DNA of 64,000 bases from Spongiibacter sp. IMCC21906 (GCF_001010805.1 NZ_CP011477.1:3280501-3344500), one strand, 5' to 3'; positions 44,882-56,885 are shown, counted from the first letter of the stretch. Translations and numbers: made by a program. The notes: a model not told the origin generated them from the letters alone.

Positions 44882-46129
44882 ATGGATATCAATTACATCA
44901 TCACACTGCTACAGGAATATGGGCCGTATTTGAGCATCCCTATTGTGAGTGCACTCGTTGGCTACGGCACCAATTTACTCGCTGTAAAAATGATGATGTA
45001 CCCCGTCGACTTCCGCGGCATCGGCCCACTGGGCTGGCAGGGAGTCGTCCCCGGCAGCGCCAAAAAAATGTCCCGAATTCTGGTTGAACAAAGCTTAGGC
45101 AAAGTCATCAGTCAGCAAGAGATTATCGACCGGATCGATATCACCAAGCTCACCCACGCCATGGAACACCGGGTGAACATGCTCATCCACAAAATTGTCG
45201 ATGAGGTAATGGAAGAAACCCAGCTATGGGGCAAGCATTCGCTGTCAAAATTCCTTTGGCACTCCGCGCCAGCGGGCATGAAGGATGCGATATATAAGCG
45301 GATACAAGCACAGCTACCTGACATTATGGACAGCATCACCGATGACTTCCGCCGCGACTTTGAAGTCATCGGCAACGTCAACGAGTCGGTCATCACCCGA
45401 CTGGAAACCAAAAAAACCTTGCTGATAGAAATTTTTCTAGAAGCCGCCGGTAAAGAGTTCGACTTTTTAGCCCGCAGTGGTTTTTACTTTGGCTTCCCCC
45501 TCGGCATTCCAGTGATGTTTATTTGGCACTATCTACCAGAGTGGTGGGTACTACCCGTATTTGGCTTATTAGTTGGCTACCTCACCAATAAGCTCGCTCT
45601 ATATATGGTGCAAAAACCTTTGCTGCCCAAGCGCATTTTTGGCTTCACCTTCCAAGGCCTATTCATCAAACGCCAGGTAGAAATCTCAGCTTATCTAGGC
45701 AAAGTTTTTTCCAAAGAACTACTGAACGCCGAAACCCTCGCCAAAGACCTGCTCAAAGAGCCCAAGAGCGTCGACAAAATTCAAGAACTGGTTTACGAAA
45801 GCGTCAGCAACGCCTATTTACGTTTTCCCAACTTGGTAAGACCCTTACTGGTTGCCAGTATTGGCCCTGACGAATACGCAAAATCAAAGCAGATTGTCAC
45901 CGATATCATCGTTCACGAGATGCAAGACCCCGATCCTCGTTATTACGAAATTATCGACGAATCAATGGAGATCGAAACCACTTTATCGGAACGCATTGGC
46001 CAACTTCCCCCCGATGAATTCTTCGGCCTACTCCACCCCGTTGTCGCCGAAGACCAGTGGAAATTAATCGCGGTCGGTGCCGTCCTAGGCCTCGCTGCTG
46101 GCATCATGCAGTGGCAGTTTCTGGTGTGA
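44882..46129 (+). CDS. DUF445 family membrane protein
   Basis: 415 residues from ATG 44882, with GGAAGG upstream; an ATG four codons earlier lacks one. Predicted membrane segments lie at the N-terminus (15-35), in the middle (about 205-245) and at the C-terminus (about 395-412). The family's internal duplication is clear: GYGTNLLAVKMMMYP early and GYLTNKLALYMVQKP in the middle, each followed by a GxxxQG block and helices. Function unknown. It is the only plus-strand gene between tRNA-Leu and rimP, which are usually close neighbours. Confidence 0.88.
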   Translation: MDINYIITLLQEYGPYLSIPIVSALVGYGTNLLAVKMMMYPVDFRGIGPLGWQGVVPGSAKKMSRILVEQSLGKVISQQEIIDRIDITKLTHAMEHRVNMLIHKIVDEVMEETQLWGKHSLSKFLWHSAPAGMKDAIYKRIQAQLPDIMDSITDDFRRDFEVIGNVNESVITRLETKKTLLIEIFLEAAGKEFDFLARSGFYFGFPLGIPVMFIWHYLPEWWVLPVFGLLVGYLTNKLALYMVQKPLLPKRIFGFTFQGLFIKRQVEISAYLGKVFSKELLNAETLAKDLLKEPKSVDKIQELVYESVSNAYLRFPNLVRPLLVASIGPDEYAKSKQIVTDIIVHEMQDPDPRYYEIIDESMEIETTLSERIGQLPPDEFFGLLHPVVAEDQWKLIAVGAVLGLAAGIMQWQFLV

Positions 46130-46422
46130 TAGCCCACCCACCCTTGCTCATCAACGACCACCTAGCCAAGCGCCAAAGCTAGGTGGGCCGTCCCGCCACA
46201 AAACTCCGCAGCACCATCACACAAACAAACATCAAAACAACCCGGCACAAGAACGCAAAAGACAAGCCCAGATTACCTTGCTTAGATGTAGCCGGCAGAC
46301 AAAATTACCCAAGCGCTATCTGCATCAACGCACTCCTCCCAACAGCCTGCAGGGCATCACGCCAACGCGCGGCTCCTCACTACCAACAAGAGAGCACACA
46401 ACAACCCTCACCACACCAAACA
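46130..46422. other. A/C-rich gap between DUF445 gene and terminator
   Basis: About 290 bp with no credible ORF. The plus strand is strongly biased to A and C, like the gap at 44560-44870 on the other side of the DUF445 gene. No repeat shared between the two was spotted. Confidence 0.45.
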
Positions 46423-46462
46423 AAAAAAAGGGGGTAACTGCATGCAGTTACCCCCTTTTTTT
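46423..46462. terminator. Perfect 40-bp palindromic bidirectional terminator
   Basis: Twenty bases on each side of 46442/46443 are exact complements: GGGGGTAACTGCA and its mirror flanked by seven A and seven T. It ends 3 bp from the tRNA-Leu 3' end and so terminates the secG-tRNA transcript on the minus strand; it also faces the DUF445 transcript. Confidence 0.93.
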
Positions 46463-46465
46463 GCT

Positions 46466-46551
46466 TGGTGCCGAAGGCGGGACTTGAACCCGCACGAGCA
46501 TAGCTCACCACCCCCTCAAGATGGCGTGTCTACCAATTCCACCACTTCGGC
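46466..46551 (-). tRNA. leuU: tRNA-Leu (anticodon GAG)
   Basis: 86 nt including an encoded CCA. The acceptor arms GCCGAAG and CTTCGGC pair, the D-arm region is GTGGAATTGGTAGACACG, the anticodon arm CCATC-TTGAGGG-GGTGG reads GAG, a class II variable arm is present, and the T arm contains GGTTCAAGTCC. It lies 13 bp after secG, the same arrangement as E. coli secG-leuU. Confidence 0.97.
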
Positions 46552-46564
46552 TTAATCTGATCAA

Positions 46565-46963
46565 TCAGGCTGACGGAATCTCCGACTCAGATGACGATCC
46601 ACCCTTGGGTGATGCATCTGTTTCAGACGCCGGCATATCGCTGTCTGGCGCCTTAGATTCATTCATCACAGGTGCCACATCACGGCTTTCCTGCAACTCA
46701 GGCACCTCAATTACGTCTTCGCTAATACCACTTTTCTGCTTGGCGACATAAGCCAAAGAAAGACTGGTTGCAAAAAATATCGTGGCAAATACTGCCGTGG
46801 CACGAGTCAATGCACTACCGCTACCAGTGCTACCCAGAAGGGTTTGAGATGCGCCAGCACCAAAAGAGGCCCCCATATCGGCCCCTTTACCCTGCTGAAT
46901 CAAGATCAAGCCAATGATGGCCAGTGCAGCCAATACATGCACTATTAAAATTATCTGTTCCAT
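46565..46963 (-). CDS. secG: Protein translocase subunit SecG
   Basis: 132 residues from ATG 46963. Two membrane helices (about 1-22 and 50-70) flank the conserved cytoplasmic loop LIQQGKGADMGASFGAGAS. The C-terminal tail is long and acidic/Ser-rich, longer than in E. coli SecG (110 residues in total). It assists SecYE export. The start codon overlaps the tpiA stop (TAATG), so the two are coupled. Confidence 0.95.
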   Translation of the reverse strand: MEQIILIVHVLAALAIIGLILIQQGKGADMGASFGAGASQTLLGSTGSGSALTRATAVFATIFFATSLSLAYVAKQKSGISEDVIEVPELQESRDVAPVMNESKAPDSDMPASETDASPKGGSSSESEIPSA

Positions 46964-47718
46964 TATTCCGCCGCTCTGCAAATTGCAGAAAATTCTTGTG
47001 CATCCAACGATGCACCACCTACCAAGCCGCCATCGATATCGGCTTGGGCAAACAACGTTGCCGCATTGTTTGCTTTTACGCTGCCGCCATACAAAATCCG
47101 CAGCTCATTAGCCAAGGCTTCATCCTGTTTGGCAAACAGGGCACGAATAAAGCCGTGCACTTCCTGAGCCTGTTCCGGGCTGGCTGTCTTACCCGTGCCA
47201 ATCGCCCATACAGGCTCATAAGCGACAACAATTTTTTTCAACTCCGCCGCAGTAAGCGCCGCAAAAACCGCCACCAACTGAGAAGAGATTACTTCTAGTG
47301 TTTGACCCTCATCTCGCTGCGCTTCGCTCTCACCAACACAGACCACTGGAATCAATCCGGCGGTTAATGCTGCCTTGGCTTTTTCTGCAACAAGCTGACT
47401 GCTTTCACCATAAAGACTACGACGTTCAGAGTGGCCAACAAGCACATACTGACAACCAACATCCGTCAGCATTGCTGCACTGATTTCGCCGGTATACGCA
47501 CCTGGACCAGCTTGAGCGCAAACGTTTTGAGCCCCAACCGCCACTGGCGTAGCCGCCATTTCCGCAGCAACTTGCGCTAAATAAACCGCCGGAGGAAATA
47601 CCGCAATATCAATCCCCGGTTCTGCCGGCAGAGCTTTTAGTAACTCTGACAACAACTGCTTAATGCCAGCACTATCGCCGTGCATTTTCCAGTTACCCGC
47701 TACCAAAAAGCTTCTCAT
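46963..47718 (-). CDS. tpiA: Triosephosphate isomerase
   Basis: 251 residues (family about 250). Interconverts dihydroxyacetone phosphate and glyceraldehyde 3-phosphate. N-terminal GNWKMHG with the catalytic Lys, GHSERR with the catalytic His, VAYEPVWAIGTGK with the catalytic Glu and loop 6, and the phosphate-binding YGGSV are all present. The order glmM-tpiA-secG is shared with Pseudomonas. Confidence 0.97.
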   Translation of the reverse strand: MRSFLVAGNWKMHGDSAGIKQLLSELLKALPAEPGIDIAVFPPAVYLAQVAAEMAATPVAVGAQNVCAQAGPGAYTGEISAAMLTDVGCQYVLVGHSERRSLYGESSQLVAEKAKAALTAGLIPVVCVGESEAQRDEGQTLEVISSQLVAVFAALTAAELKKIVVAYEPVWAIGTGKTASPEQAQEVHGFIRALFAKQDEALANELRILYGGSVKANNAATLFAQADIDGGLVGGASLDAQEFSAICRAAE

Positions 47719-47793
47719 GCCATTTCCCTTAGCGCAAAATGGGCGCCAATCTTACATAAACTTATATTCACATACAAGAACACATTAAGCCTA

Positions 47794-49128
47794 TTAAGCC
47801 AGGCTACTCACACGGTCGGCCAGCTGCTGACACAAGCCTTCAACTTGGCCTGCATCCTCACCCTCTACCATCACCCTAACCAAAGGTTCGGTGCCCGAGG
47901 GGCGCAGCAATACTCGACCTCGCTCGCCCAGCTGGTTTTCTACTTCGGCCACCGCCTCCAACATCTCGGCAGAGCCAAGATCCACCTCACCGGATACCCG
48001 CACATTTTTCATAATCTGGGGAAGCTTGGTGACTTTTGCACGCAATTCGCGAAGCGACTCACCACTGCTGGAAATAGCCTGCAACACCTTTAGTGCAGCA
48101 ACTACACCGTCGCCCGTACTGCTGACATCAGCGCAAATAATATGGCCGGAGTTTTCGCCCCCCAACAGCCAACCTTTGCCGTCCATCATTTCTTTCACGT
48201 AACGGTCACCCACCTTGGCCCGGGCAAAGGGGATATCCAAATCTTTGAGAGCAAGCTCAAATCCCAGGTTGGACATAAGCGTGCCGACGACACCTTTGCA
48301 ACCATTAATCTGTCTATGCTGCTCTGAAGCAATGATGTACAACAACTCATCACCATCTACCAGCTCACCCTTGCTATCAACAAACAGCACTCGATCACCA
48401 TCGCCATCAAAGGCGATACCCAGATCAGCATTTTCAGCAATTACCTGCTTTTGCAGTGCTTCTGGCGCAGTAGAGCCATAACCGGCATTGATATTCAAAC
48501 CGTCTGGAGAGCCCCCAATAACGGATACTTGCGCACCCAGCTCTGCAAACACCGCAGGCGCAACGTGATAGGTTGCGCCATTAGCACAATCCAATACGAT
48601 CTTCATGCCCTCTAATGCAAAACCGCCGTTAGCGGTGGATTTACAATATTCGATATAGCGTCCGCCAGCATCGTCCAGCCGACGCACCTTACCCAACTGG
48701 GCAGACTCGACGGTTTCCATAGGCTGATCAAGCATAGCCTCAATAGCCAGCTCTACGTCATCGGGCAGCTTTGTGCCCTGCGCTGAAAAGAATTTAATAC
48801 CATTGTCGTAATAGGGATTATGACTGGCACTGATCACAATGCCCGCGCGAGCTTTAAACGTTCGCGTCAGGTAGGCAATTGCCGGCGTCGGCATGGGGCC
48901 AAGCAACCGCACATCCACACCTGCCGCAACCAATCCTGCTTCTAGCGCCGATTCAAACATATACCCAGAGATACGGGTATCTTTACCAATTAACACCAAG
49001 CTGCGGCCACCTTCTTGAGCAAACACCTTGCCCACCGCCCAACCTAACTTTAAAACAAAATCTGCCGTGATTGGCGCCTGACCTACTCGGCCACGAACCC
49101 CATCAGTACCAAAATATTTCTTTGTCAT
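47794..49128 (-). CDS. glmM: Phosphoglucosamine mutase
   Basis: 444 residues. Converts glucosamine 6-phosphate to the 1-phosphate for UDP-GlcNAc, and so for peptidoglycan and LPS. The active-site serine is S102 in [15 protein letters not shown], the metal loop is DGDGDR, and the late phosphate loop [12 protein letters not shown] is intact. The ATG at 49128 has AGGGA six bases upstream and matches the family N-terminus; the ATG at 49134 overlapping the folP stop is the alternative. Confidence 0.96.
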   Translation of the reverse strand: MTKKYFGTDGVRGRVGQAPITADFVLKLGWAVGKVFAQEGGRSLVLIGKDTRISGYMFESALEAGLVAAGVDVRLLGPMPTPAIAYLTRTFKARAGIVISASHNPYYDNGIKFFSAQGTKLPDDVELAIEAMLDQPMETVESAQLGKVRRLDDAGGRYIEYCKSTANGGFALEGMKIVLDCANGATYHVAPAVFAELGAQVSVIGGSPDGLNINAGYGSTAPEALQKQVIAENADLGIAFDGDGDRVLFVDSKGELVDGDELLYIIASEQHRQINGCKGVVGTLMSNLGFELALKDLDIPFARAKVGDRYVKEMMDGKGWLLGGENSGHIICADVSSTGDGVVAALKVLQAISSSGESLRELRAKVTKLPQIMKNVRVSGEVDLGSAEMLEAVAEVENQLGERGRVLLRPSGTEPLVRVMVEGEDAGQVEGLCQQLADRVSSLA

Positions 49129-49130
49129 TG

Positions 49131-50009
49131 TCATTCCCTTCTACCCACTATTGCCGCGACAACACTCAGGGCATCACGTGTTTCTTCAACATCGTGTACC
49201 CGGAAGATATGCGCGCCGCGTTCCGCAGCCAGTGCCGCCGCCACAATACTGGCGGGCATGCGCTCACTGACATCACGATGCGTTATTGAGCCCAACATGG
49301 ACTTACGAGATAAACCGACCATCAGAGGGAAACCAAGTTCAGCGAAGTGTGACAAAGCACGAAACAATTCCAAATTGTGATCAAGGCTTTTGCCAAAACC
49401 AAAACCGGGATCTAAAAGGATATTTTCCTTGCCGATGCCAGCCGCCGTGCACGCAGCCACTCTCGACAACAAAAACTGCGTTACCTCATCGACAATATTG
49501 CGATAACGAGGATTGCTCTGCATTTTATCGGGCTCACCTTGCATATGCATAAGGCAAACAGGTAAACCTGACTCGGCAGCAGCCAACAACGCACCGGGAC
49601 GCTGTAACGCTCTCACATCATTGACCATACCCGCACCGAGTACAGCAGACTCCCGAATCACCGCAGCACTGCTGGTATCGACAGAAATCACCACATCAAA
49701 TCGCTGGGCAACCGCCTCTACGGCTGGCAATACTCGATCACATTCTTCTTGTTCAGAAACCGGAGCCGCACCTGGGCGAGTAGACTCACCACCAATATCG
49801 ATGATAGTTGCCCCACCTCGACAAGCCCCCTCAACCCTCTCAAGCAACTTATCAATAGACACAACACCGGCGCCATCTTGGAGCTGGCCACCATCGGAGA
49901 ATGAGTCAGGAGTCACATTGATCACCGCCATTATCTGCGGTTTTTGGAGGTCTAAAACACGTCCGCCACAGCGCAGCTGTGGCGGACATTTATTACAGTT
50001 TTCAGGCAT
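49131..50009 (-). CDS. folP: Dihydropteroate synthase
   Basis: 292 residues. Joins p-aminobenzoate to the pterin diphosphate in folate synthesis; the sulfonamide target. The signature [26 protein letters not shown] and the C-terminal GLSRKSMLG are intact. It follows ftsH by 5 bp and runs into glmM, the ftsH-folP-glmM order of E. coli. Confidence 0.96.
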   Translation of the reverse strand: MPENCNKCPPQLRCGGRVLDLQKPQIMAVINVTPDSFSDGGQLQDGAGVVSIDKLLERVEGACRGGATIIDIGGESTRPGAAPVSEQEECDRVLPAVEAVAQRFDVVISVDTSSAAVIRESAVLGAGMVNDVRALQRPGALLAAAESGLPVCLMHMQGEPDKMQSNPRYRNIVDEVTQFLLSRVAACTAAGIGKENILLDPGFGFGKSLDHNLELFRALSHFAELGFPLMVGLSRKSMLGSITHRDVSERMPASIVAAALAAERGAHIFRVHDVEETRDALSVVAAIVGRRE

Positions 50010-50014
50010 GGGAT

Positions 50015-51979
50015 TTAGTTATCGCGAGCAGGCCCAGCAAAAGGATCTTCGGGGCGATTACCACTATCTTCCGGCTTGTTATCCGGCTCGGGATCATCAA
50101 TGGGTGGTGTGGCAGCGCGACCGCCACCATGGTGACCATCATCGTCCCAACCTGCGGGTTTACGGGGCTTGCGACCCGCCATAATGTCATCAATCTGCAA
50201 GGCATCAATTGTTTCGTACATCATCAAGGCTTCAGCCATCATGTCTAACTTCTGCCGATTTTCCTCTAGCAACGTAGAAGCGGTGCCATAGCACTGGTCA
50301 ATGATGCGGCGCACTTCTTCATCAATTTGCCTCGCCGTCTCGCCAGAAATTCCTTTGCCACCGGTAGCCGCAGCCCGCCCCAGAAAGACTTCTTCATCCG
50401 CATCGTCATACATCAGCGGACCCATTTTTTCGGACAAGCCCCATTTGGTAACCATCTTGCGAGCAATATCCGTGGCGCGCTCAATATCATTGGACGCACC
50501 CGTGGTAACACCATCCATACCCAAGGTCATTTCTTCGGCGATTCGACCACCAAATAACGAACAAATCTGGCTGATGATATGGCGGCGACTCAAGCTGTAA
50601 CGATCTTCTTCTGGCAAGAACATGGTCACACCCAACGCTCTGCCCCGGGGAATAATGCTGACTTTGTAAACCGGGTCGTGCTCCGGCACCAAACGGCCCA
50701 CAATAGCGTGGCCTGCTTCGTGGTAAGCCGTGTTGAGCTTTTCTTTATCGGACATCACCATCGATTTGCGCTCAGCGCCCATCATGATTTTATCTTTAGC
50801 CAGATCAAACTGCTCCATGCTCACCACACGGGAATTTGAGCGCGCGGCAAACAGTGCCGCCTCATTAGCCAAGTTGGCCAAATCCGCACCCGAGAAACCG
50901 GGGGTACCACGCGCAATAACCGAGGCTTCGACATCGTCAGCCAATGGCAGTTTACGCATATGCACTTTCATAATTTGCTCGCGGCCGCGAATATCGGGCA
51001 AACCCACCACAACCTGCCGATCAAAGCGACCTGGACGCAGTAATGCGGGATCGAGCACATCGGGCCGGTTGGTTGCGGCAATGACGATCACGCCGTCATT
51101 CATTTCAAAACCGTCCATCTCAACCAGCAGCTGGTTCAGGGTTTGCTCACGCTCGTCGTGACCGCCACCCATACCGGCGCCACGATGGCGACCAACCGCA
51201 TCGATTTCATCGATAAAGATGATACAAGGCGACTGTTTCTTCGCCTGTTCAAACATATCCCGAACCCGGGACGCACCCACGCCGACAAACATTTCGACAA
51301 AATCAGAACCCGAAATGGAGAAGAACGGTACCTTCGCCTCGCCGGCAATTGCTTTAGCCAACAAGGTCTTACCGGTACCCGGCGGGCCAACCATCAGTAC
51401 GCCACGGGGAATACGTCCACCTAAACGCTGAAACTTGCCCGGATCACGCAGGAACTCAACCAATTCCTGTACGTCTTCCTTAGCCTCATCAACCCCGGCC
51501 ACATCGGCAAAGGTCGTTTTAATTTGATCATCACTCAGCAGGCGCGCCTTGCTCTTGCCAAAGGCCATTGGGCCGCCTCGGCCGCCGCCACCACCGCCCT
51601 GCATCTGGCGCATGAAAAACATGAAAATAGCCAAAATAATCAGGATCGGGAAGCTAGCCACAAGCAGTTGAGTCCAGATACTTTGACGCTCAGGCTTTTT
51701 GCCTTCAACAACAACGCTGTGCTCCAACAAGTCGTCGATCAGCTTAGGATCAGCCAAGTTGGGCCGAACCGTCTCAAACTGACTGTTGTCTTTGCGCTGG
51801 CCACTGATTACCAAGCCGTCAATGACAACTTTGCTAACCCGTTCGTTCTGCACTTCAGAAATGAACTGTGAGTAGTTCAGCTGCTCGGTTGGAGACTGAA
51901 CACTAAAGTTGTTGAAGACGGTCAGTAGCACCGCTGCTATCACCAGCCACAACAGTAAATTTTTTGCCATATCGTTCAA
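50015..51979 (-). CDS. ftsH: ATP-dependent zinc metalloprotease FtsH
   Basis: 654 residues (E. coli 644). Two membrane helices (about 5-25 and 100-125) flank a periplasmic domain. The AAA module has Walker [14 protein letters not shown] and Walker [16 protein letters not shown], and the protease zinc motif is HEAGH. It degrades misassembled membrane proteins and short-lived regulators. The TTG start at 51979 has AGAGGA six bases upstream; the ATG three codons later gives the E. coli-like N-terminus but its spacing is too long. The C-terminal tail is Asp/Pro-rich. Confidence 0.97.
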   Translation of the reverse strand: MNDMAKNLLLWLVIAAVLLTVFNNFSVQSPTEQLNYSQFISEVQNERVSKVVIDGLVISGQRKDNSQFETVRPNLADPKLIDDLLEHSVVVEGKKPERQSIWTQLLVASFPILIILAIFMFFMRQMQGGGGGGRGGPMAFGKSKARLLSDDQIKTTFADVAGVDEAKEDVQELVEFLRDPGKFQRLGGRIPRGVLMVGPPGTGKTLLAKAIAGEAKVPFFSISGSDFVEMFVGVGASRVRDMFEQAKKQSPCIIFIDEIDAVGRHRGAGMGGGHDEREQTLNQLLVEMDGFEMNDGVIVIAATNRPDVLDPALLRPGRFDRQVVVGLPDIRGREQIMKVHMRKLPLADDVEASVIARGTPGFSGADLANLANEAALFAARSNSRVVSMEQFDLAKDKIMMGAERKSMVMSDKEKLNTAYHEAGHAIVGRLVPEHDPVYKVSIIPRGRALGVTMFLPEEDRYSLSRRHIISQICSLFGGRIAEEMTLGMDGVTTGASNDIERATDIARKMVTKWGLSEKMGPLMYDDADEEVFLGRAAATGGKGISGETARQIDEEVRRIIDQCYGTASTLLEENRQKLDMMAEALMMYETIDALQIDDIMAGRKPRKPAGWDDDGHHGGGRAATPPIDDPEPDNKPEDSGNRPEDPFAGPARDN

Positions 51980-52085
51980 GAACTATTCCTCTAGCTACAG
52001 GCATTTCGGGGGATGAAAAACACTGCCTAATGCGCCTTACTTTTAGACACACTCTACACCATTAATTCAACACCCTCCACGCAAA

Positions 52086-52709
52086 TTAGCCCCGAAACCC
52101 CCGCCCTACGAGGTAGACTTCGCGGGAGCGGGGCCGGGATGCTGCGGGTTTGCGCGTAATGACCTTGTCAAATTGATCGCGCAACATTCGGAAGTACTCG
52201 TCAAAGCCCTCGCCCTGAAATATCTTGGTAACATAGTCACCACCGGGGCGCAGTACCTGGCCAGCCATATCCAACGCCAGCTCACACAGATACATTGATC
52301 GGGGCTGATCAACGTCTTTCATACCACTCATATTGGGGGCCATATCTGAGATTACAAGGTCTACCGGCTTTTCACCGATAATCTCCAGAATCTGCTGCAG
52401 CACACTGTCCTCTGTAAAATCGCCGCAGATAAACTCAACGCCAGCCAAGGTATCCATAGCCAGAATGTCCGACGCAATGACTCTACCTTTATGCCCAACC
52501 AAATTAACTGCGACCTGAGACCAGCCCCCTGGGGCCGAGCCCAGATCCACCACGGTCATACCCGGCTTAATCAGCTTGTCCTTTTGCTGCAGCTCAATCA
52601 GCTTATAGCAAGCACGGGATCGGTAGCCTTCTTTTTGAGCCAGCTTGACGTAATGATCGTCAAAGTGCTCTCTCAACCAGGCGCCACTGGAGGCGGATCG
52701 TTTTGCCAC
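52086..52709 (-). CDS. rlmE: 23S rRNA (uridine-2552-2'-O) methyltransferase
   Basis: 207 residues (E. coli RrmJ/FtsJ 209). SAM-binding [26 protein letters not shown] and the catalytic lysine region [13 protein letters not shown] are visible. The gene lies upstream of ftsH, as rrmJ does in E. coli, and is divergent from yhbY. Confidence 0.96.
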   Translation of the reverse strand: MAKRSASSGAWLREHFDDHYVKLAQKEGYRSRACYKLIELQQKDKLIKPGMTVVDLGSAPGGWSQVAVNLVGHKGRVIASDILAMDTLAGVEFICGDFTEDSVLQQILEIIGEKPVDLVISDMAPNMSGMKDVDQPRSMYLCELALDMAGQVLRPGGDYVTKIFQGEGFDEYFRMLRDQFDKVITRKPAASRPRSREVYLVGRGFRG

Positions 52710-52847
52710 AGGAATTCCTCATTTCAAAAATTGCCACCGCGTTAGCATCTATCAACTATTAACAAACCCAGAGCTGCGATGGCATCTCGCCTACAGTATA
52801 CCTTTGCCGTACAATACCGCCCCACTTCAGGAAAACGGTCTATCAGC

Positions 52848-53153
52848 ATGCCCCAACTCAGCGCCAGCGACAAAAAACATCTTCGCGGTATTGGTCACAA
52901 GTTAAACCCCATTGTCATGATCGGCGATAAGGGTATCAGTGAGGGCGTGGAAGCGGAGCTAGAAAGAGCTCTGGAAGATCACGAGCTGATCAAAATTAAG
53001 GTCAATGCAGACGCAAGTGACCGCAAACTTATTATTGAACAGCTCTGCCAGTCACATAAAGCAAGCTTGGTGCAATCGGTAGGCAAAATGGCCCTGTTAT
53101 ACCGCCCAGCACGCAAACCCAACGCTAAATTATCTAACCTGCTCCGGGTCTAG
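52848..53153 (+). CDS. yhbY: YhbY-type RNA-binding protein (CRM domain)
   Basis: 101 residues from ATG 52848. A single CRS1-YhbY domain with KHLRGIGHKLNPIVMIGDKG (the GxxG-type loop) and LIKIKVNA. The E. coli homologue associates with pre-50S particles. The frame opens earlier (52779), but the family length and N-terminus support 52848. Convergent with greA. Confidence 0.93.
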   Translation: MPQLSASDKKHLRGIGHKLNPIVMIGDKGISEGVEAELERALEDHELIKIKVNADASDRKLIIEQLCQSHKASLVQSVGKMALLYRPARKPNAKLSNLLRV

Positions 53154-53184
53154 CCCAACCCCGGAGCAGTCGACTACCGAAACC

Positions 53185-53667
53185 TTACTCGGCAATATGC
53201 TCCACTAAATCAATCTCGTATTCGATAGCACCGCCGGGCGCCGTCACTACTACGACGTCGCCTTCTTCCTTGCCAATAAGTGCACGAGCGATGGGGGAGG
53301 TCACTGAAATTTTCCCCACCTTTACATTCGCCTCATCCTCACCAACTAAACGGTACTTAACTTCTTCATCCGTTTCACAGTTGATCAGTGTCACCGTGGC
53401 ACCAAAAACAACCTTACCCGTGTAGGGTATCTGGGAAATATCAATAACCCTGACCGAGCCAAGCTTGCCTTCAATCTCTTGAATTCGACCTTCGCAAAAC
53501 CCTTGCTGCTCACGCGCCGCGTGATACTCAGCATTTTCCTTTAAATCACCATGCTCTCGGGCCTCGGCAATCGCCTTGGTAATTTTAGGCCGCTCGACAC
53601 TTTTTAACTGCTTCAATTCTTCTCGCAGGGCGCGCTCGCCCGCGACAGTCATAGGCACTTGATTCAT
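53185..53667 (-). CDS. greA: Transcription elongation factor GreA
   Basis: 160 residues (E. coli 158). An N-terminal coiled coil with the acidic tip ([17 protein letters not shown]) enters the RNA polymerase secondary channel and stimulates transcript cleavage; an FKBP-like C-terminal domain follows. The ATG overlaps the carB stop. The family start could also be read at the sixth codon (MTVAGERAL). Confidence 0.96.
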   Translation of the reverse strand: MNQVPMTVAGERALREELKQLKSVERPKITKAIAEAREHGDLKENAEYHAAREQQGFCEGRIQEIEGKLGSVRVIDISQIPYTGKVVFGATVTLINCETDEEVKYRLVGEDEANVKVGKISVTSPIARALIGKEEGDVVVVTAPGGAIEYEIDLVEHIAE

Positions 53668-56600
53668 TTAACTAATTCCTCATGCACGTCCTGCAGTCGA
53701 CGTACTGTTTTTTCTTCACCAAAGGCCAGAGCCATACAGATCGCCTCGGCACCCGCCAAGGTGGTGGTATAGCTGACTTTATTGGCTAGCGCACTGCGGC
53801 GGATAAGAGAAGAATCCGCAATGGCTTGCTTACCCTCGGTAGTATTAATAATAAGATCGACATCGCCATTTTTAACCATATCGACAATATGAGGCCGACC
53901 TTCTAGCACTTTGTTTACACGCTGACATTTTAGACCGGCAGCGGTCAAGACCTTGTAGGTTCCCCGCGTAGCACAGAGACTAAAACCCTGCTCAACCAAA
54001 GCGCGCGCTACTTCGACAGCGCCTTCTTTGTCAGGATCCCGAACACTGATAAACGCCTTGCCAGATGTCGGAAACACTTCTCCCGCGCCCCGAGCTGCTT
54101 TTGAAAAAGCTTCAGCAAAGGTCTTACCAAGCCCCATGACTTCACCCGTCGATTTCATTTCTGGCCCAAGAATGGGATCTACACCGGGGAATTTATTAAA
54201 GGGGAAAACCGCCTCTTTTACGGCATAGTACTGAGGAACCAACTCTTTAGTGAAGTTTTGCTCTGCCAAGCTAGTACCCGCCATGCACCGAGCCGCCACT
54301 TTGGCCAGGGACACGCCGATACATTTAGAGACAAAAGGCACAGTACGCGATGCGCGAGGGTTCACCTCAATCACATAAATTTCGCCGTCCTGCACCGCCA
54401 GCTGCACATTCATCAAGCCCACTACGCCCAACTCCAGCGCCATACGCTTAACCATGTCCCGCATATCGTCCTGGACTTTTGCGTCCAGCGAGTAGGGTGG
54501 CAAAGAACAGGCTGAGTCACCAGAATGCACTCCCGCTTGCTCAATGTGCTGCATAATGGCGCCAATAACGACGTCTTTGCCATCCGACACCGCATCGAGG
54601 TCTACCTCAACAGCGGCATTCAAAAAATGATCCAGCAATACGGGTGACTCGTTAGACACTTTTACCGCTTCGCGCATATAGCGCTCAAGCTCTTCTTCTT
54701 TATAGACGATTTCCATCGCCCGTCCACCCAATACATAAGAGGGACGCACGACCAATGGATAACCAATTTTAGCCGCTGCCACTAAGGCCGCTTCTTCTGA
54801 GCGTACCGTGGTATTGGGTGGCTGCTTGAGCTGCAAACGCTCAATCATTTGCTGAAAGCGCTCACGATCTTCCGCTCGATCGATTGCATCAGGAGTCGTG
54901 CCAATAATCGGCACGCCTGCGGCCTCAAGGTCTCGGGCCAATTTTAACGGCGTCTGGCCGCCAAATTGGACAATAACGCCCTTGGGTTTTTCTTTAGCGA
55001 CAATTTCCAGCACATCCTCCAGCGTTACCGGCTCAAAGTAGAGTCGATCTGAGGTGTCGTAGTCAGTGGAAACGGTCTCGGGATTACAGTTGACCATAAT
55101 GGTTTCATAACCATCTTCGCGCATCGCTAACGCGGCATGCACACAGCAGTAGTCAAACTCAATGCCCTGGCCAATGCGGTTAGGCCCCCCGCCAATAACC
55201 AGAATTTTATCCCGATCAGAAGGCTGGCTTTCGCACTCTTCTTCATATGTGGAATACATATACGCCGTGGAGGTTGAAAACTCTGCCGCACAAGTATCCA
55301 CACGTTTATATACCGGGCGGATTCCCAAGCTGTGGCGGTGCTCTCGCAAGTCGCTTTCACTCACTCCCAACAATACTGCCAAACGCTGGTCAGAAAACCC
55401 TTTGCGCTTCAGCTGCCACATGGCAGGCTTATCCAACTCGGACAACACCACTTTTTTAAGCGCGTTCTCAGTTTTAACAATGTCTTCGATCTGAACCAAA
55501 AACCAGCGGTCGATACGAGAGTGGTCAAACACTTCCTCAATGTCCATTCCAGCACGAAATGCATCTGCTACATACCAGATACGATCCGGACCGGGATTGG
55601 TTAACTCTGCGATAAGAATATCTTTGGCGCCATCACGGTCCGTATCAATCTTGTGCTCAAAGCCGGAGGAGCCCACTTCCAAGCCACGCAGAGCTTTTTG
55701 CACTGACTCTTGGAAATTACGACCAATCGCCATGACCTCACCCACCGACTTCATCTGGGTATGTAGACGGTCCTGAGCCTCGCCAAACTTCTCAAAGGTA
55801 AAACGCGGGATTTTGGTAACAACGTAGTCAATTGATGGCTCAAAAGACGCCGGCGTCGCCCCGCCGGTAATATCATTTTGCAATTCGTCGAGGGTGTAAC
55901 CCACGGCCAATTTGGCAGCGACCTTGGCAATAGGAAAGCCCGTTGCCTTAGATGCCAGTGCCGACGAGCGACTTACCCGCGGGTTCATTTCAATCACCAC
56001 CAAGCGGCCCGTGTCTGGACACATGCCAAACTGAACATTAGAACCACCGGTTTCCACCCCGATCTCACGTAGTACCGCACAAGAGGCGTTACGCATGATT
56101 TGGTATTCTTTATCGGTCAAGGTCTGGGCCGGAGCAACGGTGATAGAGTCACCGGTGTGAACCCCCATTGGATCAAAGTTTTCGATGGCACAGATAATAA
56201 TGCAGTTGTCGTTCTTATCCCGCACCACTTCCATTTCAAACTCTTTCCAACCAATCAAGCTCTGGTCGATCAACAGCTCATTGGTAGGAGAAAGGTCCAA
56301 ACCGCGGGTACAAATTTCAACAAACTCTTCTTTGTTGTAGGCAATACCACCGCCCGAGCCACCCATGGTAAAAGAGGGACGAATAATGGCCGGAAAACCG
56401 ATGCTATCCAGAACCTGCAGTGCTTCTTCCATGCTGTGAGCAATGGCAGAGTTTGGAGTTTCAAGGCCAATGCGCTTCATTGCCCGGTCAAAAAGCTGGC
56501 GATCCTCTGCCATATCAATGGCATCTTTGCTCGCGCCAATCATCTCGACATTGTATTTTTCCAGCACCCCTTCCCGGTCCAAATCCAGCGCACAGTTCAG

Positions 56601-56885
56601 CGCTGTTTGGCCACCCATGGTCGGCAGCAGCGCATCCGGGCGCTCCTTTTCGATGATTTTAGCCACCGTCTCCCAAGCCACTGGCTCGATATACGTCGCG
56701 TCAGCCATGGCCGGATCGGTCATGATGGTTGCGGGATTGGAGTTCACCAAAATAACCCGGAAGCCTTCTTCGCGCAGGGCTTTGCACGCCTGAGCGCCGG
56801 AGTAGTCAAACTCACAGGCTTGGCCGATGACAATGGGACCGGCGCCGAGAATAAGGATAGATTGAATGTCGGTTCTTTTTGGCAT
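53664..56885 (-). CDS. carB: Carbamoyl-phosphate synthase large subunit
   Basis: 1073 residues, identical in length to E. coli CarB. Two ATP-grasp halves: carboxyphosphate domain ([30 protein letters not shown]) and carbamoyl-phosphate domain ([19 protein letters not shown]), then a C-terminal MGS-like allosteric domain. It makes carbamoyl phosphate for pyrimidines and arginine with CarA. It is separated from carA by 132 bp containing a GC-rich stem (CCCAGCC/GGCTGGG). Confidence 0.98.
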   Translation of the reverse strand: MPKRTDIQSILILGAGPIVIGQACEFDYSGAQACKALREEGFRVILVNSNPATIMTDPAMADATYIEPVAWETVAKIIEKERPDALLPTMGGQTALNCALDLDREGVLEKYNVEMIGASKDAIDMAEDRQLFDRAMKRIGLETPNSAIAHSMEEALQVLDSIGFPAIIRPSFTMGGSGGGIAYNKEEFVEICTRGLDLSPTNELLIDQSLIGWKEFEMEVVRDKNDNCIIICAIENFDPMGVHTGDSITVAPAQTLTDKEYQIMRNASCAVLREIGVETGGSNVQFGMCPDTGRLVVIEMNPRVSRSSALASKATGFPIAKVAAKLAVGYTLDELQNDITGGATPASFEPSIDYVVTKIPRFTFEKFGEAQDRLHTQMKSVGEVMAIGRNFQESVQKALRGLEVGSSGFEHKIDTDRDGAKDILIAELTNPGPDRIWYVADAFRAGMDIEEVFDHSRIDRWFLVQIEDIVKTENALKKVVLSELDKPAMWQLKRKGFSDQRLAVLLGVSESDLREHRHSLGIRPVYKRVDTCAAEFSTSTAYMYSTYEEECESQPSDRDKILVIGGGPNRIGQGIEFDYCCVHAALAMREDGYETIMVNCNPETVSTDYDTSDRLYFEPVTLEDVLEIVAKEKPKGVIVQFGGQTPLKLARDLEAAGVPIIGTTPDAIDRAEDRERFQQMIERLQLKQPPNTTVRSEEAALVAAAKIGYPLVVRPSYVLGGRAMEIVYKEEELERYMREAVKVSNESPVLLDHFLNAAVEVDLDAVSDGKDVVIGAIMQHIEQAGVHSGDSACSLPPYSLDAKVQDDMRDMVKRMALELGVVGLMNVQLAVQDGEIYVIEVNPRASRTVPFVSKCIGVSLAKVAARCMAGTSLAEQNFTKELVPQYYAVKEAVFPFNKFPGVDPILGPEMKSTGEVMGLGKTFAEAFSKAARGAGEVFPTSGKAFISVRDPDKEGAVEVARALVEQGFSLCATRGTYKVLTAAGLKCQRVNKVLEGRPHIVDMVKNGDVDLIINTTEGKQAIADSSLIRRSALANKVSYTTTLAGAEAICMALAFGEEKTVRRLQDVHEELVK

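Noticed and set aside
35398-46462. CRISPR array or direct-repeat tract
   Set aside because: Looked for regularly spaced direct repeats here and elsewhere in the window; only hairpins, terminators and the IF-2 low-complexity coding repeats were seen.
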